In this document: in pieces, positions 55,787-63,191 of the stretch | Position numbering within the stretch: the stretch's first letter is position 1 | Layout: every line of letters begins with the position of its first letter | Assembly (NCBI GenBank): GCA_946480695.1 | Contig: CAMLKG010000002.1 | Coordinates: 186,001 to 250,000 of the forward strand | Direction: 5' to 3' | Origin: an uncultured Cellvibrio sp. | Lineage (GTDB): Bacteria; Pseudomonadota; Gammaproteobacteria; Pseudomonadales; Cellvibrionaceae | DNA: 64,000 nucleotides | Position numbers and translations under genes: made by a program | Notes under the pieces: generated by a model | What the model saw: only the letters and a program-made list of their open reading frames with translations | What the model was told of the DNA's origin: nothing | Database searches by the model: none

Positions 55787-57580
55787 ATGGAAAATAGCGC
55801 GCCGAAATTAATTCTTACTGCCGATATGTCACCCCGCCAACAAGCCCGTGCGCTCTATTGGCAAGGGTGGCGTGTGGCCCGCATTGCGGAAGTTATTAAC
55901 GAAAAACCGGCGACGGTCCACACATGGAAAAACCGTGATAAGTGGGAAAGTGCATTACCGATTGAGCGCGTTGAGGGCACACTCGAAGCGCGCATGATTC
56001 AGTTGATTAACAAGGAGCACAAAGAGGGTAAGGATTTTAAGGAGATTGATTTACTCGGTCGGCAAATGGAGCGTCTTGCCCGCGTCCATAAATACAATGA
56101 GACCGGTAAGGAAAGTGATTTAAATCCCAATATCCAAAACCGCAATGCCGCACCGCGTACACGTCGCGCGGTAAAAAATGATTTGGGTGAGGATGGTATT
56201 CAGAAAGTGTTGGATGCTTTCCACAATTCCCTATTTGAGTACCAACGCGGTTGGTATCGCGCGGGTATTGAAAATCGCATCCGCAATATTTTGAAGTCTC
56301 GCCAGATCGGTGCGACCTGGTATTTCGCGCGCGAGGCGGTTTGTGATGCGTTGGAGACCGGCCGCAATAAAATCTTTATGAGCGCGTCCAAGGCGCAGGC
56401 ATATCACTTCCGCCGCTATATTGTGAGTTTCGTCTTTGAGCATACCGGTGTGGAGTTAAAGGGCGATCCTATCATCCTGCCAAACGGTGCCGAGCTTTAT
56501 TTTCTCGGTACCAATGCCAACACCGCGCAGGGTTATCACGGTGACACCTACCTGGATGAATATTTCTGGATTCATAAATTTTTGGAATTCCGGAAAGTCA
56601 CCAGCGGTATGGCGATGCACAAGAAGTGGAAACAAACCTATTTTTCCACACCTTCCAGTATTACCCATGAGGCTTACGATTTTTGGACCGGCGAGCTATT
56701 TAATAAAAAGCGTCCAAAGAACCAGCGTGTACAGATTGATGTGTCCCATGAGTCACTGGTGCGCGGGCGGCTGTGTGAGGATCGCCAATGGCGCCAGATT
56801 GTGACGGTGGAGGACGCGCTCCGGGGCGGGTGCGATTTATTCGACCTCGATGAATTACGCCTCGAATACAGCGATGATGAGTTCGATAACCTGCTGATGT
56901 GTCAGTTTGTGGATGACACCCAATCGGTATTCCCCTTATCCAAAATGCAAAGCTGCATGGTGGATAGCTGGTTGGTGTGGCGGGATCTTAAACCTTTTGC
57001 GGCGCGTCCTATTGGCGATCACGAAGTCTGGCTGGGATATGACCCGGCAGGGGAAGGCGAGGATGGAGATGGGGCTGGCATTGTCGCCATCGCGGCTGCA
57101 AAAAATAAAGACCATAAACACCGCATCATTGAAAAGAAGCGGCTTTTTGGTATGGACTTCGAGGAACAGGCCGAGGCAATTTTTAAATTCTGCGAGCGCT
57201 ATAACGTGACCTATATCGGCATGGACACCACCGGCCTGGGCGATTCAGTGGCGCAGTTAGTAGAGAAGAGAAAGCCCGGCCTGGTACGTCGATTCGTTTA
57301 TTCTCCCGATGTGAAATATCAAATGGTGTTGAAAGCCCAGCATGTCATTGATCGCGGGCGGCTGGAATTCGATTCAGGCGATACGGATATCGCGCATAGC
57401 TTTATGGCGATCCGTAAAACCATGACCGATAGCGGATCGCATATGACGTTCAAAGCGGGGCGAAACAAACGCACCGGTCACGCGGAACTGGCATGGGCAA
57501 CCATGCACGCACTTTCCAATGAGCCTATCGATGTTTCGTTGGATACCCACAACCAATCCATTTTAGAGATTTATTCATGA
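55787..57580 (+). CDS. P: terminase large subunit, ATPase (P2 gpP)
   Basis: A 597-residue packaging motor. N-terminal HTH-like domain (ARALYWQGWRVARIAEVINE) that binds cos, then an ATPase with Walker A-like SRQIGAT (about residues 171-177) and Walker B YLDE (255-258), and a C-terminal nuclease-like domain (GYDPAGEG, GMDTTGLG). The second ATG (55787) is exactly 56 bp from the late palindrome centre, as in gene V; a first ATG lies at 55781. Neither has a Shine-Dalgarno sequence. It overlaps Q by four bases. Confidence 0.93.
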   Translation: MENSAPKLILTADMSPRQQARALYWQGWRVARIAEVINEKPATVHTWKNRDKWESALPIERVEGTLEARMIQLINKEHKEGKDFKEIDLLGRQMERLARVHKYNETGKESDLNPNIQNRNAAPRTRRAVKNDLGEDGIQKVLDAFHNSLFEYQRGWYRAGIENRIRNILKSRQIGATWYFAREAVCDALETGRNKIFMSASKAQAYHFRRYIVSFVFEHTGVELKGDPIILPNGAELYFLGTNANTAQGYHGDTYLDEYFWIHKFLEFRKVTSGMAMHKKWKQTYFSTPSSITHEAYDFWTGELFNKKRPKNQRVQIDVSHESLVRGRLCEDRQWRQIVTVEDALRGGCDLFDLDELRLEYSDDEFDNLLMCQFVDDTQSVFPLSKMQSCMVDSWLVWRDLKPFAARPIGDHEVWLGYDPAGEGEDGDGAGIVAIAAAKNKDHKHRIIEKKRLFGMDFEEQAEAIFKFCERYNVTYIGMDTTGLGDSVAQLVEKRKPGLVRRFVYSPDVKYQMVLKAQHVIDRGRLEFDSGDTDIAHSFMAIRKTMTDSGSHMTFKAGRNKRTGHAELAWATMHALSNEPIDVSLDTHNQSILEIYS

Positions 57581-58599
57581 GCCGGAAACGCCGCAAACCT
57601 ACTACCGATAACGCCGCACCACAGGTGTTTACATTTGGTGATCCAGTACCCGTGCTGAACGCTTATGATTTTTTGTATTCCGGGTGTTGGGCCTACGGTA
57701 GTCGCTACTACGAGCCGCCAGTGGATTTGAATGCGCTGGCCAAGCTTTACCGCGCTACGGCACACCATGGCTCGGCATTGCAGGTGAAGCGTAATATTTT
57801 ATTGCGCACCTTTGAACCAACACCCTTTTTAAACCGCAGTAATTTCACGCGGCTGGCGTTGGATTTACTGGTGTTTGGCAATCTGTATGCGGAGCAGGTG
57901 CGTAGTCAGCTCGGGCGCCTGATGTCCATTGAACCGGCGCTTGCGCGTTATGTTCGTGTGGGTATTAAACCTGATACCTATTGGTGGGTTCACACCACTG
58001 GCGAGGAAAAGGAGTTCGACCAGGGCGCGATTGCGCACATTATGGAGCCTGACATTAACCAGGAAGTTTACGGTGTGCCTGATTACATTGGGGCATTGCA
58101 AAGCGTACAGCTTAACGAGGGTGCCACCTTATTCCGCCGCAAGTATTACCAAAACGGCAGCCACGCCGGTTTTATTTTGTATATGACTGACACCGCGCAT
58201 AAACAAGAGGACGTCGATAATCTACGGCAAGCGCTGAAGGATGCGAAAGGCCCTGGTAATTTCCGTAATTTATTCATGTACGCTCCCAACGGCAAAAAAG
58301 ACGGTATACAGATCTTACCGGTCAGCGAAGTGGCTGCAAAAGATGACTTCTGGAACATCAAACGCACCAGTCGCGATGATCAATTGGCTGGCCATCGAGT
58401 GCCTCCGCAATTGATGGGCATTATTCCCGACAATACGGGCGGTTTTGGCGATGTTGAGAAAGCGGCTAATGTATTTGTGGCCAATGAATTAGAACCGCTG
58501 CAATCGCGCATGACGGAGCTAAACGAATTGGTTGGGGAGGAAGTGATTAAATTCCAGCCATACAGTTTGGCTAAATTATCGCAAGCGGCGGTGATGTAA
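57577..58599 (+). CDS. Q: portal protein (P2 gpQ)
   Basis: A 340-residue portal protein. FTFGDPVPVLNAYDFLYSGCW and PVDLNALAKLYRATAHHGSALQVKRN are typical of the P2 portal family, and RDDQLAGHRVPPQLMGIIPDNTGGFGDVEKA near the C-terminus is conserved. P2 gpQ has 344 residues. It is coupled to P by an ATGA overlap and is transcribed toward cos. Confidence 0.95.
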   Translation: MSRKRRKPTTDNAAPQVFTFGDPVPVLNAYDFLYSGCWAYGSRYYEPPVDLNALAKLYRATAHHGSALQVKRNILLRTFEPTPFLNRSNFTRLALDLLVFGNLYAEQVRSQLGRLMSIEPALARYVRVGIKPDTYWWVHTTGEEKEFDQGAIAHIMEPDINQEVYGVPDYIGALQSVQLNEGATLFRRKYYQNGSHAGFILYMTDTAHKQEDVDNLRQALKDAKGPGNFRNLFMYAPNGKKDGIQILPVSEVAAKDDFWNIKRTSRDDQLAGHRVPPQLMGIIPDNTGGFGDVEKAANVFVANELEPLQSRMTELNELVGEEVIKFQPYSLAKLSQAAVM

Positions 58600-58711
58600 A
58601 TTGCCCCGGTATGGTGTGGATACCGAGGCATCAATGTACGACTGCGATTTAAAAAATCCTGCACATTGAAATTCTAGTGTACTGAAAATTTCAAATGAAT
58701 GCAGGTAAAAA
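58600..58711 (+). other. Q-dam intergenic region with two inverted repeats
   Basis: GCCCCGGTAT and ATACCGAGGC (about 58602-58630) form a 10-bp stem with one mismatch right after the Q stop, without a T run. An 8-bp dyad TTGAAATT/AATTTCAA (58666-58673, 58687-58694) lies just before the methyltransferase gene and may be an operator or promoter part. Confidence 0.4.
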
Positions 58712-59470
58712 ATGAGTAAACCGATCCTCCCTTGGATGGGTGGCAAGCGCCGCCTGGCAAAACAAATTCTCCCCTTGTTTAAACCGCATACAACCTACGT
58801 GGAACCCTTCTGCGGCGGTGCGGCTTTGTTCTTTATGAAAGAACCGGCAAAGGTGGAAGTAATCAATGACGTGAATGGCGAATTGGTAAATTTGTATCGA
58901 GTGGTAAAACATCACTTGGATGAATTTTTAAGGCAATTTCGCTGGGCTTTAGTGAGCCGCCAGGAATATCTCTGGCAACAAAAATCTAATCCCGAAACAT
59001 TAACCGATATTCAACGTGCGGCCCGATTTTTCTATCTGCAAAAATTATCTTTTGGCGGAAAGGTAGTAGGGCAGACCTTTGGCACTGCGGCAACGACGCC
59101 CCCACGGCTTAATCTATTGCGTCTGGAGGAAGATCTGAGTGATGCGCATCTAAGGTTATCCCAGACAACCATCGAAAGGCTGGATTGGCAGGAGTGCATT
59201 CGGCGTTATGATCGACCGGGTACCTTGTTTTACCTTGATCCGCCTTATTGGGGTACTGCCGGGTATGGTGTTGATTTTGGGTTGGAGCAGTATGAGCAAA
59301 TGGCTCAAATTGCACGGGAAGCGAAAGGGCAGGTGGTGATTAGTGTCAATGATGTTCCGGAGATGCGGAAAGCGTTTAAAGGCCTAACTACGCAAACCAT
59401 AAAAATTAATTATCTAGTCGGTGGCATGAGCAACCAAAATGTTGCTTTCGAGCTTATCGTTAGTAAATGA
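58712..59470 (+). CDS. dam: phage DNA adenine-N6 methyltransferase (Dam-like)
   Basis: A 252-residue D12-class adenine methyltransferase. PWMGGKRRL at residues 7-15, motif I EPFCGGAALFF (31-41) for S-adenosylmethionine and the catalytic DPPY at 176-179 are intact. Dam-type GATC specificity is plausible but not certain. No restriction partner. It lies just after Q, toward cos, and with the early cytosine methyltransferase gives the phage two modification activities. Confidence 0.9.
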   Translation: MSKPILPWMGGKRRLAKQILPLFKPHTTYVEPFCGGAALFFMKEPAKVEVINDVNGELVNLYRVVKHHLDEFLRQFRWALVSRQEYLWQQKSNPETLTDIQRAARFFYLQKLSFGGKVVGQTFGTAATTPPRLNLLRLEEDLSDAHLRLSQTTIERLDWQECIRRYDRPGTLFYLDPPYWGTAGYGVDFGLEQYEQMAQIAREAKGQVVISVNDVPEMRKAFKGLTTQTIKINYLVGGMSNQNVAFELIVSK

Positions 59471-59480
59471 TACGGAGAAC

Positions 59481-59515
59481 ACCGCGAGATTAGGAAAAAC
59501 TCGCGGTCTTGTTAT
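59481..59515. terminator. bidirectional terminator between dam and the unknown 252-residue gene
   Basis: ACCGCGAG (59481-59488) pairs with CTCGCGGT (59500-59507) around an A-rich loop, followed by CTTGTTAT on the right. It separates two convergent genes. Confidence 0.65.
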
Positions 59516-59532
59516 CGGTCATGAAACATTTT

Positions 59533-60291
59533 TTAGGTATGCCCATCAGATGCTGTTGGACCAGTGATTTTTTCAACCAAGAAACTTATAGGCTTTGATA
59601 ACAACTTTTGTACCTTAAGAGCCCGTGCAGTAAATGAATCTAATTTGTCGATGAGTGCCCCAAGTCGTAATAGTACATCTCCGTTTCCTCTTGAGGCAGC
59701 TTTTAATTCTTCATGGCTAGTGACTACGGTTCCGATGGTAGCTTGTAGCGCCTGTTTGAGTCCTTTCGCTCCTTTAATTGTATACATCCTGACTGAATGC
59801 CTTAACCGCTCAACTTCTTCTAAAAGCGAAAGCTTCAACGCGTCAGGAAAAGTTGAATCTGATACGGCTTCAAACAAATCTTCAATTTTCTGAATTATTT
59901 CTTCGAGATCCTCTTTCGATAACGACTCTTCAGAATAATATTTTGATAACTCTTCGGCGCAGAATTGCAATCTGGTCATGGCTTCGTCAGTTAAATAGTG
60001 ACTAACTGATCCCCAATGTGAAGATAAATTGAGAGGAAAAAAAATATTCCTAATTGAGCGAAACGATTTTAAATATAAGTCATGATTTAAATCTCCGTTC
60101 ATCATGATTAGCCTTTGAATTTCTTCTGACAATGAATATAGCTCTATCACAGCTTTGGTAACGAGCACATTATCTTCTTCAATTCCCAACACACTTGCCC
60201 ATACATGGATTATTTTATCGCTGTCTGGCCATCCTTTGGTCAGTGTCAAAATATTGTGTAATCTTCCTGCAGGGTTATTTCCGTCAATCAA
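59533..60291 (-). CDS. unknown protein, cargo gene near cos
   Basis: A 252-residue soluble, largely helical protein. The start is a TTG preceded by AAGGGG about eight bases upstream. No catalytic motif, metal site or membrane helix is visible; the C-terminal third is helical with LLRLGALIDKLDSFTARALKVQKLL. The family is not recognised. AT-rich, transcribed against dam, with its own promoter presumably in 60292-60397. A lysogenic-conversion or defence role is possible but unsupported. Confidence 0.7.
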   Translation of the reverse strand: MIDGNNPAGRLHNILTLTKGWPDSDKIIHVWASVLGIEEDNVLVTKAVIELYSLSEEIQRLIMMNGDLNHDLYLKSFRSIRNIFFPLNLSSHWGSVSHYLTDEAMTRLQFCAEELSKYYSEESLSKEDLEEIIQKIEDLFEAVSDSTFPDALKLSLLEEVERLRHSVRMYTIKGAKGLKQALQATIGTVVTSHEELKAASRGNGDVLLRLGALIDKLDSFTARALKVQKLLSKPISFLVEKITGPTASDGHT

Positions 60292-60397
60292 GATTTGTTC
60301 CCCCTTCTTAGCTAAATGCCTATTTTTTTCATTTTATGTAGATATGGATATTGAATTTTGGGTCTTACTTCCTAAATGCATTTGTTTATATTGCTTC

Positions 60398-61033
60398 CTA
60401 ATTAATAGGGCTCAGCGATTTCAATTGAAGAGCGTGTGAGTCAAATGTTTGAAGCAGCTCTTTTGACATAGGACATGCAAAAGCCTCGGTAGTTGTATTG
60501 ATATAAACTTTTAAGTTTTTACTGATACCTGAACATTCATCAACAATATATTCAGCGATATATTTTTCAACTTCGTTTGGGAAAATAAATGTCGCCTGTT
60601 CTCCGTAGCTTAGTTTGCAGGGCAAGGGTGAGCTAAATGCGGCTAATTTAGTTACAGAAAACGCGATGTTAGTGTCAGAACTCCTAATATTTATCGAATT
60701 AATCGTTGAGGGACGCTGACCTGTTGAGGTAGCTGTAATCGTTAATTTCGCCTCGGTATCGGGATACATTAGAGCAAAACCAAAAGATAACTTAAATGAT
60801 TCCTTGTCACGCTTACGTTGCTCATCTGCAATCCACAACGCTGCAAAAACTGCACAGAGTGAGCCGACCCCAGAAATCCATGCCCCGATTGTTTCGAATA
60901 TAGGTAGAAAAGTGCCAATGAACTGGTTTCTATCCGTCGTTACACCGTACGAGGCTCCTAGGAGAAAAGACAGGATGATAGCTAGAACAAACACAATAAT
61001 GATCAATAAAAATTTTTGTTGTTCCCAATTCAT
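60398..61033 (-). CDS. two-helix membrane protein of unknown function, cargo gene near cos
   Basis: A 211-residue protein with two transmembrane helices near the N-terminus (about residues 8-29 and 46-68), a short basic charged linker (DEQRKRDKES) and a C-terminal domain of about 130 residues rich in beta strands (AKLTITATSTGQRPSTINSINIRSSD). The predicted topology leaves the C-terminal domain in the cytoplasm. Family not recognised. Same direction as the 252-residue gene, which follows it by about 106 bases. Confidence 0.7.
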   Translation of the reverse strand: MNWEQQKFLLIIIVFVLAIILSFLLGASYGVTTDRNQFIGTFLPIFETIGAWISGVGSLCAVFAALWIADEQRKRDKESFKLSFGFALMYPDTEAKLTITATSTGQRPSTINSINIRSSDTNIAFSVTKLAAFSSPLPCKLSYGEQATFIFPNEVEKYIAEYIVDECSGISKNLKVYINTTTEAFACPMSKELLQTFDSHALQLKSLSPIN

Positions 61034-61174
61034 TTCGTTTTTACCTAATTGGAGGAAGTATCAATGCGCCTGCTATCGGAATGGCCTTGATCCAATTTTT
61101 TCCTGCTTTTGTCGAAAGTAAACCTGACCCGAAGTTAGTGAGGATAATAAATCAATTTCACTGAACCGCGCGCG

Positions 61175-61193
61175 GTCAGACCCCCGCCCCGCC
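61175..61193 (-). other. putative cos site
   Basis: On the minus strand the sequence begins GGCGGGGCGGGG and ends in AC. The P2 19-base cohesive end, as I remember it, starts GGCGAGGCGGGG; 11 of the first 12 bases agree. It lies beyond Q and reads toward Q, the same orientation as in P2. A perfect ACCGCGCGCGGT palindrome flanks it at 61165-61176. Confidence 0.65.
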
Positions 61194-61979
61194 CGCGCTC
61201 TTTCCGTGTGGATTTTTATTCACTTCACTCATCGCTGTCAAAGCTGCGCGGTATTTAGGCTGCACGTGAACTATAGAGCTGTAACCAGCTATTCGGATTT
61301 ATTCAGAAAACCGACAAATAGTGTCGACACGCAAAAATGATAATTAATGCGCCAAATTTTAGAAAAAGGGGGGTATAGGGAGAGCGCAGCCGTGGATGCG
61401 TGGATGCCGGGTTATTTTTTTCCTAACACATTGATTTCATTGGATTTACTGCCCACAAAATGATCCACAAAAAAGCGTGGATTCGGAAAATTTTTTGTGG
61501 ATCATTTTTTGATCAGTGGAAAAATCCGTGGATGGCACACTTTTTGATTTTCCGGTCTATTATTTTTATTTTTCTTTAAAATCAATAAGATAGAGATAGA
61601 TAAGGCGGAATTGATCAAAAAAGCATCCACAGAGAAAAATGAAAATTCGTGGATAAATCGGGCATTTTCGTGGATAGTAAAAACAGCAAAACCTATATAA
61701 ATCAATAAGATAAAAAATCCATCCACAAATCCACGGCTTTTTGCGCGCACCTCCGACCTTGGAGAAAATTATGGGAGGCACCTGGTCCTTCCCGGATGTT
61801 TTTTAAAGGGCTTTGTTTTACCTGGGGAATTGGCCTTATCCCTAGCCGTAACAGTAAGCATAGGGGGGCCGAAATACGTGGTAAAAACAGCGTTTGTACC
61901 GTATGTAAATCAATGAGTTAGCAGAATGTGTGGGGTAAAATTTAGGGGATTAAGTATTTGATTTTCAAATATTTAATGA
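61194..61979. repeat. non-coding iterated-hexamer tract (candidate phage replication origin)
   Basis: About 790 bases without a convincing gene, AT-rich. Eleven copies of GTGGAT or ATCCAC lie within 61392-61734, plus one at 61208: plus-strand copies at 61392, 61400, 61477, 61497, 61528, 61649, 61670, and reverse copies at 61463, 61625, 61721, 61729. Several are extended to TGATCCACA or CGTGGATAA, close to DnaA boxes (TTATCCACA). A 14-bp direct repeat with core ATCAATAAGATA occurs at 61579 and 61699. Confidence 0.65.
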
Positions 61980-62032
61980 TCGGCTACGAACCGAGCGGTC
62001 AGAGGTTCGAATCCTCTCGAGTGCGCCATATA
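61980..62032 (+). repeat. attR (53-bp direct repeat; 3' remnant of tRNA-Arg)
   Basis: Perfect copy of 21038-21090. It contains the anticodon arm to CCA of tRNA-Arg but no D-arm or 5' acceptor strand, so it is not a functional tRNA. Confidence 0.96.
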
Positions 62033-62033
62033 C

Positions 62034-62068
62034 AAAAGCCTGCTGGAAATAGCAGGCTTTTTTATTTT
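62034..62068 (+). terminator. original host terminator of tRNA-Arg
   Basis: AAAAGCCTGCT (62034-62044) pairs with AGCAGGCTTTT (62051-62061), followed by TTTTATTTTT. It stands directly outside attR, so before integration it terminated the tRNA-Arg transcript. Confidence 0.88.
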
Positions 62069-62082
62069 TCCGCTTCGGCTTT

Positions 62083-63063
62083 TTAGGGGCTTGGGCTTTC
62101 CTGGCAACCGCAAGCCATCAGGGCTTCCCGGAAGCAGGCATCCAATTCCGGTGGAGTGGTTTTGCGTTTGATGGCTTCAAAAAATATCCCCGCTTGCGGA
62201 TATTGGCGCGCCAAATACATCAACCATTGTTTTACCCGGTTGCCGCAATTGCGTTCGCAATAAAGCGGAGTGGTCAATTTGTAATAATCGTAAAGCATGG
62301 TACAGATTTCCGCCCAGGTTAAGGGCGTGTAGGCTTCATTATTAATATGGGCCTTGATTTGCCGGGCCAGGTCGGGGCAGGAAAGCAGGCCGCGACCGAG
62401 CATTACATCCGTGCCTCCCGATTGTTCACAACAGCGCAGATAATCTTCCACTGACCAAATCTCTCCATTAGCTATTACTGGAATTGATAATTCTGCGCGA
62501 ATGTCGGCAATGTAATGCCAGTAGGCAGGTGGCTTGTATCCATCAGCTTTGGAGCGGGCGTGCACTGTAAGTTCATTGGCGCCGGCCGCTTGAACTGCGC
62601 GCGCATTGTCCATGTAACTACTGCGATCCTCATAGCCTAGGCGGATTTTGGCGGTCACCGGGATATCTGGCGGGACCGCGTCGCGCACAGCTTTGATAAT
62701 GGAATAGACCCGGTCCGGGGTGCGTAGCAGGCAGGCACCGCCTTCATGGGAGTTAACGGTTTTTGCCGGGCAGCCAAAATTCAAATCAATTGCTTTTGCG
62801 CCGTAGCTAACCAATTCCGCTGCGTTAATCGCCATGGGTTCAGGTTTACTACCCAATAGTTGTATGCGCACCGGCGTACCCTTGGGAGTTTTGCAATCGC
62901 TTTCCAGTTCAGGGGCAAACTTGTGAAAGACTTTGTACGGAAGCTTTTGGTCGGTAACGCGGATAAACTCGGTTACGCAACCGTCCAGCCCGCCAATACC
63001 GGTGAGGATATCGCGTACGTGATGTTCAACAACGCCCTCCATCGGGGCCAGCATAATTCGCAT
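62083..63063 (-). CDS. dusC: tRNA-dihydrouridine(16) synthase
   Basis: A 326-residue flavoenzyme that reduces U16 in tRNA. From ATG 63063 (MRIMLAPMEGVV), the catalytic cysteine falls at Cys98 in NFGCPAKTVN, the same number as in E. coli DusC; this supports the start over the upstream ATG at 63093. The TIM barrel has the FMN-binding LAPMEG and ANGEI segments. The TSS and the promoter of the divergent helicase share the 128 bases to its right. Confidence 0.93.
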   Translation of the reverse strand: MRIMLAPMEGVVEHHVRDILTGIGGLDGCVTEFIRVTDQKLPYKVFHKFAPELESDCKTPKGTPVRIQLLGSKPEPMAINAAELVSYGAKAIDLNFGCPAKTVNSHEGGACLLRTPDRVYSIIKAVRDAVPPDIPVTAKIRLGYEDRSSYMDNARAVQAAGANELTVHARSKADGYKPPAYWHYIADIRAELSIPVIANGEIWSVEDYLRCCEQSGGTDVMLGRGLLSCPDLARQIKAHINNEAYTPLTWAEICTMLYDYYKLTTPLYCERNCGNRVKQWLMYLARQYPQAGIFFEAIKRKTTPPELDACFREALMACGCQESPSP

Positions 63064-63191
63064 AAACTTGCTCAGAGATACAAAGGGGCGCATTTTAGCG
63101 GCATGCGGGCGGTTTTGGTTGAAATATTGTTCAACCCTGCGTAGATTGCGCGGCCCTTTTGGACTTTCCCGTTTATTTATCGAGGTTCACC

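Larger units (their letters stand above)
21038..62032. mobile_element. P2-type prophage, about 40.9 kb, integrated in tRNA-Arg
   Basis: Bounded by a 53-bp perfect direct repeat, with an integrase near the left end. It carries a full P2 virion set (Q, P, O, N, M, L, X, lysis, R, S, V, W, J, I, H, FI, FII, E/E', T, U, D) in P2 order, with no disrupted essential gene seen. Replication and lysogeny genes are not P2-like: a primase/helicase in place of gpA, and an HTH repressor with BRO, ANT and ribbon-helix-helix proteins. Accessory genes occur at four module boundaries. A P2-like cos sequence and intact lysis genes suggest it could be inducible, but this is inference. Confidence 0.95.

Noticed and set aside
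58666..58694. TTGAAATT/AATTTCAA dyad before dam as a regulator site
   Set aside because: Short, AT-rich and single; it is listed within the intergenic feature but does not support a separate claim.
61502..61750. 82-residue hydrophobic open frame on the minus strand in the iterated-repeat tract
   Set aside because: Its start is a GTG that overlaps the only GGAGG, there is no spacing for ribosome binding, and hydrophobicity follows from the T-rich DNA. The hexamer repeats cross several frames.
21038..62032. Element as an R-type tailocin rather than a phage
   Set aside because: Capsid, scaffold, portal, terminase, integrase, att sites and a cos candidate are all present.
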